Source: CATZDY01 sp045599035 (lineage in GTDB: Bacteria > Bacillota > Desulfotomaculia > Desulfotomaculales > Desulfocucumaceae). Taken from it: a stretch of DNA of 64,000 nucleotides. Shown here piece after piece: positions 57,779 through 64,000 of the stretch. Numbering within the stretch: the first letter of the stretch is position 1; each line of letters starts with the position of its first letter. A program made the position numbers and the translations under genes. The stretch covers positions 1 to 64,000 of the forward strand of contig JAZRVI010000050.1 in the NCBI GenBank assembly GCA_045599035.1. The letters are read 5' to 3'. The notes under the pieces are model-generated. The model made no database searches, was not told the DNA's origin, and saw only the letters and a program-made list of their open reading frames with translations.

Positions 57779-58576
57779 CTATCCTCCAGCCTCCGCCCAG
57801 GCCGCCCGGACAATTTCCTGATAAGCAAAAACCGCCGGTTTCTCCGGACGCATAAAATCAAGATAAGCCAAATATTCCAAATTACCTTCCGGCCCTCTAA
57901 TTGGAGAATAGGTCAAGCCTTTTAATGTCCAGCCTTCGGCTTCTATAAAAGCCCCCATCTGCTCCAAAACTTCCACCTGAACCTGGGGATCTCTAATCAC
58001 GCCTTTTTTCCCAATCTTTTCCCGCCCGGCCTCAAACTGGGGTTTAATTAAAACCACTCCGGAAGCTTCTGAACCAACCAATTTATAGATATTGGGCAAA
58101 ACCTTGGTTAAGGAAATAAAAGATAAATCAGCGGTAAAAAAGTCTATTTTTTCTCCCAAGTCCGTTAGATAACGAATATTGGTGCGTTCCAGCACCCGAA
58201 CCCGAGGATCGTTCCGCAAAGACCAGGCTAGTTGGCCATAACCTACATCAACAGCTATAACCCGTGCTGCCCCGTTTTGCAAAGCACAGTCGGTAAAACC
58301 TCCGGTGGAGGCTCCGGCATCCAAAACTGTTTGCCCCTGCAAATTCAAAGCAAAAAAACTAATGGCTTTGGCCAATTTCAGCCCACCCCGGCTGACAAAG
58401 GGCAGTTTTTCTTCAATTTCAATATCTGCCCCTTCCGAAGGTGCCGGCTGACCGGGCTTTTGGGCTTTAAGGCCGTCAATTTTAACCTGTCCAGCCATAA
58501 TAGCAGCCTTGGCTTTTTCCCGGCTGGGAAAAAAACCTTGTTCAGCCAAATAAAGATCCAGCCTAAGCTTCGTCAA
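57779..58576 (-). CDS. TlyA-family rRNA 2'-O-methyltransferase
   Basis: The 265-residue protein has an N-terminal S4 RNA-binding domain (LRLDLYLAEQGFFPSREKAKA) and a FtsJ-like SAM domain with VLDAGASTGGFTDCAL and KPQFEAGREKIGKKGVIRD. TlyA methylates 16S C1409 and/or 23S C1920 in other bacteria. The gene overlaps dxs by 14 bases. Confidence 0.94.
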   Translation of the reverse strand: MTKLRLDLYLAEQGFFPSREKAKAAIMAGQVKIDGLKAQKPGQPAPSEGADIEIEEKLPFVSRGGLKLAKAISFFALNLQGQTVLDAGASTGGFTDCALQNGAARVIAVDVGYGQLAWSLRNDPRVRVLERTNIRYLTDLGEKIDFFTADLSFISLTKVLPNIYKLVGSEASGVVLIKPQFEAGREKIGKKGVIRDPQVQVEVLEQMGAFIEAEGWTLKGLTYSPIRGPEGNLEYLAYLDFMRPEKPAVFAYQEIVRAAWAEAGG

Positions 58577-60461
58577 AATTATCCCCCCGTTTAAGCAGTT
58601 TTTTCACTTTCTCCACTATATCTGCCAAGCTCAATCCATATTTATCCAACAAAAGATCCCGTTTGCCCTGCTCAATAAATTGATCGGAAAAGCCCATCCG
58701 AGCAACCCGACAAATGATTTGCTTTTGTTCCAAAAGCTCCAGAACCGCTGAACCAAAGCCTCCAGATAAAACATTTTCTTCCAGGGTAACTATAGCTCCG
58801 ATTCTTTGAGCTGAGGCCAAAATTAAATCCTCGTCTAAAGGCTTAATAAAACAGGGATCGATAATTTCCGCTTCAATTCCTTCAGCGGCCAAAAGCTCCG
58901 CTGCCTGTTCCGCCCGTTCAACCATTACTCCAGCCGCCAAAAGTAAAACATCCCGCCCGGAACGCAAAACTTCCCCTTTGCCCCAGGCTAAAGTCGGAAT
59001 GGGTTCTTCCAGTCGGCAGCCAGTAGCCTGCCCCCGGGGATACCGAATGGCCACCGGCCCTTTGCCATATTGCAAAGCCGCCGCCAGCATTTTACGAAGC
59101 ATATTTTCATTACGGGGAGCTAAAAGGCTCATATTGGGCATAGAACGCAAATAGCTCAAATCAAAAACCCCATGATGCGTGGGACCGTCATCCCCGACCA
59201 AACCGGCTCGGTCAATGGCCAGGACTATCGGTTGGGAGGTCAGACAAACATCATGTAAAATTTGATCATAGGCTCTCTGTAAAAAGGTAGAATAAATGGC
59301 TACCACCGGCTTTAAACCCTGGTCGGCCATAGCTGCCGCCATAGTTACTCCCTGCTGTTCAGCAATACCCACATCAAAAAAACGATGGGGAAAGGTCTGG
59401 CTAAAGGCTTCCAAACCGGTTCCGGTCGGCATAGCCGCAGTTAGAGCCACAATATTTTCATCCTTATCCGCTAATTCCAGCAGAGTTTGACTGAAAATTT
59501 GAGTATAAGTAGGAATTGGATTGGCCGCAGTTTGTCCGGTAGTCAAATCAAAAGGCCCAATACCATGAAATTTATCGGGATTCTTTTCAGCCAATTCAAA
59601 ACCCCGTCCTTTTTGAGTCAGCACATGAAGCAAAACCGGCTGATTTAAACAGGCTACCTGGTTTAGAACTCCCAACAGTTCAGCCAAATTATGCCCATCA
59701 ACCGGGCCTACATAGGTATAGCCCAAATCCTCAAAGAGCATACCCGGCAAAAACAAATGCTTAAGACTGCCCTTGACTCGATAAACCACCCTTTGCATAG
59801 TTTTGCCAATACTCGGCATTTTGTCCAATAAATTTTCCAGTTCCTTTTTACCCTTGGTATATTTGGAACAAATTCGCAACAAAGAAAGATAATTGGCCAG
59901 ACTGCCCACATTAGGCGAAATGGACATTTCATTGTCATTCAAAATAATAGTCAGTTTTTCCTGAGTCTGACCAATATAGTTCAAAGCCTCAAAAGCCATA
60001 CCCCCGGTTAAAGCCCCATCTCCAATAACCGCAATTACCGCATTTTTGCGGCCGGCCAAATCCCGAGCCGCCGCCATGCCTGCTGCCAAAGCCAAAGAGG
60101 TGCTGCTGTGTCCGGCAATAAAAGCATCATGTTCGCTTTCTTTGGGATTGGGGAAGCCGGTAATCCCCTGATATTGCCGTAAGGTAGAAAAACGCTGATA
60201 GCGACCGGTCAAAAGCTTGTGTACATAACATTGGTGTCCTACATCCCAGATAATTTTATCTTCAGGAGTATTATAAACCCGATGCAAAGCCAGGGTCAAT
60301 TCGACCACGCCCAAATTGGGAGCCAAATGGCCTCCGTTTTGAGCAACTGTTTCAATTAAAAGTTGGCGAATTTCCTGTGCTAATTCTTCCAGTTGAGCCA
60401 GCTCCAACTGCTTAAGGTTTCGGGGAGATTGAATATTTTCCAGCAAAGCCAACTCAATCAT
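58563..60461 (-). CDS. dxs: 1-deoxy-D-xylulose-5-phosphate synthase
   Basis: Dxs condenses pyruvate and glyceraldehyde 3-phosphate, the first step of the MEP isoprenoid route, with thiamine diphosphate. The 632-residue protein has WDVGHQCYVHKLLTGR, AVIGDGALTGGMAFEALN (ThDP motif), LNDNEMSIS, VDGHNLAELLGVL, DGPTHHGVFDLSYLR and GFGSAVLE. xseB, ispA and dxs in series are typical. Confidence 0.97.
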   Translation of the reverse strand: MIELALLENIQSPRNLKQLELAQLEELAQEIRQLLIETVAQNGGHLAPNLGVVELTLALHRVYNTPEDKIIWDVGHQCYVHKLLTGRYQRFSTLRQYQGITGFPNPKESEHDAFIAGHSSTSLALAAGMAAARDLAGRKNAVIAVIGDGALTGGMAFEALNYIGQTQEKLTIILNDNEMSISPNVGSLANYLSLLRICSKYTKGKKELENLLDKMPSIGKTMQRVVYRVKGSLKHLFLPGMLFEDLGYTYVGPVDGHNLAELLGVLNQVACLNQPVLLHVLTQKGRGFELAEKNPDKFHGIGPFDLTTGQTAANPIPTYTQIFSQTLLELADKDENIVALTAAMPTGTGLEAFSQTFPHRFFDVGIAEQQGVTMAAAMADQGLKPVVAIYSTFLQRAYDQILHDVCLTSQPIVLAIDRAGLVGDDGPTHHGVFDLSYLRSMPNMSLLAPRNENMLRKMLAAALQYGKGPVAIRYPRGQATGCRLEEPIPTLAWGKGEVLRSGRDVLLLAAGVMVERAEQAAELLAAEGIEAEIIDPCFIKPLDEDLILASAQRIGAIVTLEENVLSGGFGSAVLELLEQKQIICRVARMGFSDQFIEQGKRDLLLDKYGLSLADIVEKVKKLLKRGDNFDEA

Positions 60462-60474
60462 CCTTCCTGCTGTT

Positions 60475-61350
60475 TTAATAATCCCGTTCTACGGCAAACT
60501 TCAACAAACCAGCCAAAAAGTCAGCTTGCCCGCCAAAAATATCCAATTTCTGCAAGCCTTGCTGCATAACTTCCCAAGCCATATCCTGGGATTTTTCCAA
60601 ACCAAACAAAGCTGGGTAAGTTAATTTGTCGTTTTTCTGATCACTAAAAAGAGGCTTGCCCAATTTGGCTTCTTCCCCGATCAAATCCAAAATATCATCG
60701 GTAATTTGAAAAGCCAAGCCGAAAAAACGAGCATAATCCGTCAAAGCCTGCAATTCTGCTCCTTGCAAACCGGATAAAATCGCTCCGCTTCGTACAGAGG
60801 CCGTCAACAAATCCCCTGTTTTATGCTGGTGAATATAGCGTAAATTGCTTTCGTTTCTTGCTTGTTCAGTACGAATATCCGCCACTTGCCCTCCAATCAA
60901 ACCCTGACTGCCGGCCGCTGCCGCAATTTCACGCAAAACCTGCATTTTCAGCTCCGCCGGGAAATCACCCTGGGTTAATAATTCAAAAGCTTTGGTCAAT
61001 AAAGCATCACCGGCCAAAATGGCCAGGGCTTCCCCAAACTTTTTGTGACAGGTAGGAATCCCCCGCCGCAAATCGTCATTATCCATAGCCGGCAAATCAT
61101 CATGGATTAAAGAATAGGTATGCAAAAACTCCAAGGCACAGGCAGCGGGCAAAACTGCTTCCGGCTGAGCCTTGCCCAATTCAGCTGCAGCCAGAACCAA
61201 AACCGGTCTGAGCCTTTTGCCGCCGGATAAAACGCTGTAACACATGGCCTGATGAATTTCGCTGGGTTCCGTATCTGCTGTCGGCAAAAATTCAGCTAAT
61301 GCCTGATTCACCAAAGCTGTTGTTTCTTCCAGTTTTTGTCGAAAGGTCAA
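60475..61350 (-). CDS. ispA: Farnesyl/geranyl diphosphate synthase
   Basis: The 291-residue prenyl transferase has the two aspartate-rich motifs LIHDDLPAMDNDD and QITDDILD, plus GGKRLRPVL. The residues before the first motif (EFLHTYSLIHDDLP) match the short-chain group making C15 diphosphate. Its first 59 bases overlap xseB in another frame, an unusually long overlap but ending in a normal start. Confidence 0.95.
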   Translation of the reverse strand: MTFRQKLEETTALVNQALAEFLPTADTEPSEIHQAMCYSVLSGGKRLRPVLVLAAAELGKAQPEAVLPAACALEFLHTYSLIHDDLPAMDNDDLRRGIPTCHKKFGEALAILAGDALLTKAFELLTQGDFPAELKMQVLREIAAAAGSQGLIGGQVADIRTEQARNESNLRYIHQHKTGDLLTASVRSGAILSGLQGAELQALTDYARFFGLAFQITDDILDLIGEEAKLGKPLFSDQKNDKLTYPALFGLEKSQDMAWEVMQQGLQKLDIFGGQADFLAGLLKFAVERDY

Positions 61351-61552
61351 CTTGTTTCTCCTCCTCTTCCTGCCAAAGTCTGATTTTGGTTTCTGCCTTG
61401 TCCAGAATTTGCTGACAAAAGCGAGTTAAAGCAATGTCTTCTTCAAAAGCTGCCAGACTTTCCTGCAAGGATAAAGTTCCTCGATCCATTTCTTCGACCA
61501 AACTTTCCAGTTTTTGCAAGGCTTCTTCAAAAGTTTGTTTTTTCCTGGCCAT
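61292..61552 (-). CDS. xseB: Exodeoxyribonuclease VII small subunit
   Basis: XseB pairs with XseA to form exonuclease VII. The 86-residue protein has FEEALQKLESLVEEMDRGTL and SLQESLAAFEED, the family coiled-coil signature. The C-terminal 20 or so residues run into the start of ispA and are not conserved in appearance. xseA is not in the window. Confidence 0.93.
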   Translation of the reverse strand: MARKKQTFEEALQKLESLVEEMDRGTLSLQESLAAFEEDIALTRFCQQILDKAETKIRLWQEEEEKQVDLSTKTGRNNSFGESGIS

Positions 61553-61609
61553 TGATTTCCCCGCTTTCTTTATTATTTTGACAGGACAACCCGATTTTTC
61601 CCTTCATTT

Positions 61610-61615
61610 ATTATA
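61610..61615 (-). promoter_or_regulatory. -10 element upstream of xseB
   Basis: The minus strand has TATAAT (reading 61615 to 61610) about 58 bases before the xseB start. The best -35 is TTCACC at a 19-base spacing, so only the -10 is convincing. It probably heads the xseB-to-ychF string. Confidence 0.4.
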
Positions 61616-61663
61616 CCATTTTGTTAATACTATGGGTGAATTTATTTTATAGAGGTGAAAAAA

Positions 61664-62518
61664 ATGGTTCGCATTTTGAGCTGGCTGATTTTGTTTATGT
61701 TTTGGACTGTTCCGGTTCAGGCTGCTGAAGACGGCAGATTTATTTATCAGAAATATCCTGGTATGGCCAGCAATTACACCGGAGAATTACCCTGGGAAAG
61801 AAGCCCGGAATTTATCCAAATGGCTCTGGAACAGCAATTACCCGTTCGCATGATCGCTTATAAAGCGGTTCTGCACGATCCTTTACCCGGAGAAGCCGAA
61901 AATATCAATCTGGCTGCCCAAAAATTATGCCAAACCCTGGTTCCGGCTGGAAGTACTTTTTCCCAAAATCAAACCCTGGGGCCTTATACTCTGGAAAACG
62001 GTTATCAGGAAGGACCCAGCTATGCTGGGGATCAGGTGATCACCACCGTGGGAGGCGGAATCTGCAAAATAGCCAGCCTTTTGTATAATGCAGCAGCTCT
62101 ATCCAATCTGCCCATTTTGGAACGCCATGCCCATTCCATGCTGGTGCCTTATGTTCCTCCTGGACAGGATGCCACTGTCTGTTATGGAGCCAAGGACTTT
62201 CGTTTCTCCAATAATCTCCAGACTCCGCTTTTAATCTGGTGCCAAAAGGTGGATAACACAGTTTATTTGGCTTTCTACAGCCAGCAAAAGGCTCCTGTAA
62301 GCTTTTGGCAACATCAGATTAAAAAATATTTTCCCTGCCAGACTCTCTATCAAGCCAGTTCCAGCCTGCCCGCCGGCAGTGAAATTCGAGCTGGTTTGGA
62401 CGGCTATTTAATTCAGTCCCAAACCATTACCCTGGAAGCTCCCGGACAAAGCCGGGAACAGGATCGGGGTCTAAGCTCCTATAATCCGTTACCCCGCCTG
62501 CTGGCCGCTAAACCATAA
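61664..62518 (+). CDS. Exported VanW-family protein
   Basis: I choose ATG at 61664, which has AGAGG seven bases upstream; the GTG nine bases earlier is inside that site. The 284-residue product has a signal peptide (MVRILSWLILFMFWTVPVQA) and a VanW domain with PGSTFSQNQ-like PAGSTFSQNQTLGPYTLENGY, VGGGICKIASLLYNAALSSN-like and ERHAHSMLVPYVPPGQDATV. VanW is found in vancomycin-resistance operons, with no established activity. It overlaps the convergent decarboxylase gene by 11 bases. Confidence 0.88.
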   Translation: MVRILSWLILFMFWTVPVQAAEDGRFIYQKYPGMASNYTGELPWERSPEFIQMALEQQLPVRMIAYKAVLHDPLPGEAENINLAAQKLCQTLVPAGSTFSQNQTLGPYTLENGYQEGPSYAGDQVITTVGGGICKIASLLYNAAALSNLPILERHAHSMLVPYVPPGQDATVCYGAKDFRFSNNLQTPLLIWCQKVDNTVYLAFYSQQKAPVSFWQHQIKKYFPCQTLYQASSSLPAGSEIRAGLDGYLIQSQTITLEAPGQSREQDRGLSSYNPLPRLLAAKP

Positions 62519-63953
62519 CCCGAACGCTTTCCAGACTGGGATCCTGACAGCCCTGAAAATGCACGCCCATATATTTAACGGCCTGCAAATATTCCACCAC
62601 TTCTGCGGTAAATCTTTCTCCGGGACAAATAATCGGAACTCCGGGCGGATAGCAGCTAATGGTTTCGGCACAAATCAAGCCCGCCGCCTGCTCCAGTTTG
62701 ACAATTCTGGCTGTCGAAAAAAAGGCCGTCCGAGGCGGCAGGACGATTTCCGGCAAACAAGAAGGCAAAGCACATTTTTTATGGTGCAGGGCTTCCTCCG
62801 GCCAGGCAGAATCATCCAGGGTACGCATTGCGGCCAAAGCAGCAGCCAATTGCTTTACATCCTCCCAGGTATTACCGGGACTAAGCAAAAGCAACAAATT
62901 ATTGGGAGCCGAAAGCTCTACTTGAATCTGATAATTTTCCCGCAGCCAGGTTTCAGCCCAGGGGCCGGTAGGCGGCAGGCTTTCCAAAGCAACGGTAATT
63001 TTGCAGGGATCCAGAGAATATTTTTTTTCATTCATAATGGGATAACCCATTTCGTTTAAGCTTTGCTTTAAGAAGCGACTGAGCTGCAAAGTATGCTCCA
63101 GCAGCTTTTGTCCCTGCAAGTGCATTTGAAACAAGGAAGCTTCCAAAGAAGCCAGCAGCAGATAAGAAGTGCTGGTACTCTGCAAAATTCGCAAGGCACT
63201 TTCCAAACGGTTTTGGTCAATTAAATCACCCTGAAGATGCACCATGGAAGCCTGGGTAAAGGAAGACAGCATTTTGTGAGAGCCATGCACCGCCGCATCT
63301 GCTCCACATTTTAAAGCAGATCTAGGGAAATCTGGATGAAAACCAAAGTGAGCCCCGTGAGCTTCATCCACCAGTAGGGGAATCCCCTTTTGATGCACTA
63401 AATCGGCAATTTTCTGCACTTCAGAAACAACGCCGTTATAAGTGGGATTAACCAGCAAGACCGCCCGAGCCTCCGGGTTTTCCTCCAAAGCCTGAGCGAT
63501 GGTCTGGGGCAGAGTGTGCACAAACACTCCATAACCTTCATCATATTCCGGCATAAAAAAAACCGGAACCGCTCCGCTTAAAATGATTCCGCTTAAAATA
63601 GATCGGTGAATATTGCGGGGAACAATAATTTTTTGGCCGGGATTGCAGACGGCCAGGAGCAGGGCTTCCAGGCCGCAGGAACTGCCATTGATTAAAAAAT
63701 AGCTTTTTTTGGCTCCAAACACCTCTGCCGCCATTTCTTGCGATTCCTTAATAATCCCTTCCGGCTGGTGCAAATCATCCATACCGGGAATATTGGTAAC
63801 ATCTGCCCGAAAAACCAGATTACCCAAAAAGTCAGCTAAAGGATTGCCCTGCAATTGATTTCCCTTATGTCCCGGCATATGAAACCTGACTGTTTCGGGT
63901 TGAGCGTATTTCTTTAGAGCATTCAAAATGGGAGTTTTGATCAACCCACCCAT
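62508..63953 (-). CDS. Orn/Lys/Arg decarboxylase family protein
   Basis: The 481-residue PLP enzyme has RFHMPGHKGN, DVTNIPGMDDLHQPEG, FLINGSSCGLEALLLA, DEAHGAHFGFHP and the PLP lysine in HGSHKMLSSFTQA. It is the short biodegradative-type fold as in SpeA/Cad of Bacillus, about 480 residues and without the N-terminal wing domain. Arginine to agmatine or lysine to cadaverine are both possible. Its start lies near the right edge and the upstream region is not visible beyond 64000. Confidence 0.9.
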   Translation of the reverse strand: MGGLIKTPILNALKKYAQPETVRFHMPGHKGNQLQGNPLADFLGNLVFRADVTNIPGMDDLHQPEGIIKESQEMAAEVFGAKKSYFLINGSSCGLEALLLAVCNPGQKIIVPRNIHRSILSGIILSGAVPVFFMPEYDEGYGVFVHTLPQTIAQALEENPEARAVLLVNPTYNGVVSEVQKIADLVHQKGIPLLVDEAHGAHFGFHPDFPRSALKCGADAAVHGSHKMLSSFTQASMVHLQGDLIDQNRLESALRILQSTSTSYLLLASLEASLFQMHLQGQKLLEHTLQLSRFLKQSLNEMGYPIMNEKKYSLDPCKITVALESLPPTGPWAETWLRENYQIQVELSAPNNLLLLLSPGNTWEDVKQLAAALAAMRTLDDSAWPEEALHHKKCALPSCLPEIVLPPRTAFFSTARIVKLEQAAGLICAETISCYPPGVPIICPGERFTAEVVEYLQAVKYMGVHFQGCQDPSLESVRVMV

Positions 63954-64000
63954 CTCCTTTCAAAATTATAATTACTTCTTCTATATGCCGGTTTAAGCGA

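Noticed and set aside
61578..61583. TTGACA as -35 for the VanW gene
   Set aside because: No -10 at 16-18 bases; the nearest TATTAT is 25 bases away.
1..64000. CRISPR array
   Set aside because: No series of regularly spaced direct repeats was seen; the repeats found are mobile-element ends or short duplications.
1..64000. rRNA or tRNA genes
   Set aside because: No tRNA cloverleaf or rRNA sequence was noticed in the intergenic regions.

Overview
The window is a stretch of a low-to-mid GC, endospore-forming Bacillota chromosome. The organism is most likely an anaerobic member of the Clostridia (Peptococcaceae-like or a related lineage). The evidence is spoVAC-spoVAD-spoVAE with a YhcN/YlaJ-type lipoprotein, a BofC-like protein beside ruvCAB, SpoIIM, a priA-def-fmt-rsmB-rlmN-FHA-prpC-ftsW-pbp-prkC-rsgA-rpe string, and TnpB-type IS200/IS605 debris. 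I cannot name the species. Almost all housekeeping genes lie on the minus strand; the plus strand carries only a few isolated genes.

Layout. 1-187: 3' end of a tnpB gene running off the left edge, with its omega-RNA/right-end scaffold. 0.2-5 kb: queH, ruvB, ruvA, ruvC, a bofC-like gene, yebC and a HAD phosphatase. 5.2-8.1 kb: sporulation block (lipoprotein, spoVAE, spoVAD, spoVAC, spoIIM). 8.2-16.8 kb: a cofactor block transcribed as DUF2520 protein, panB, panC, panD, nadA, nadB, nadC, coaX, dusB. It covers pantothenate to CoA and de novo NAD synthesis and is headed by a leader RNA whose terminator hairpin also contains the first ribosome binding site. 17-19.3 kb: gdhA and a GntR/RCK_C regulator resembling the c-di-AMP sensor BusR. 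19.3-34 kb: growth and division signalling (PrkC, PrpC, two FHA proteins, FtsW/RodA, a class B PBP) with ribosome and tRNA maturation genes and priA, plus a 55-residue zinc-ribbon gene in front of rpe's 3' side. 34.1-39.7 kb: a cell-surface region with a 60-residue protein, a three-SLH-domain protein, an anchored N/Q/S-rich protein and a CapC/CpsD/Wzz tyrosine phospho-relay for exopolysaccharide. 40.2-47.1 kb: acyl-CoA synthetase, two flavoproteins, and a FakB/FakA-like fatty-acid kinase pair. 47.2-52 kb: topB, a YkuD L,D-transpeptidase, a TVP38 protein and a second HI0933-type flavoprotein. 52.3-61.6 kb: xseB-ispA-dxs-tlyA-nadK-mnmM-argR-recN-nitrilase-ychF. 61.7-64 kb: a VanW protein and an Orn/Lys/Arg decarboxylase.

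The most unusual theme is the dispersed TnpB-associated debris of at least four sequence types, all short and mostly lacking tnpB. The best is a 282-bp mini-element at 52015-52296. It keeps a near-consensus sigma-A promoter joined to an omega-RNA scaffold that is about 98% identical (161/165 by eye) to the one at the left edge, where a tnpB gene is still attached. It looks like a guide-RNA gene that could be served in trans by the TnpB outside the window. Other copies sit inside nadA-nadB, next to the pan promoter, in the exopolysaccharide cluster, and across the 3' end of ftsW, where one supplies the last codons and the stop.

All identifications come from reading the sequence; no database search was possible. 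Starts were adjusted where a Shine-Dalgarno sequence or family length argued against the longest frame.
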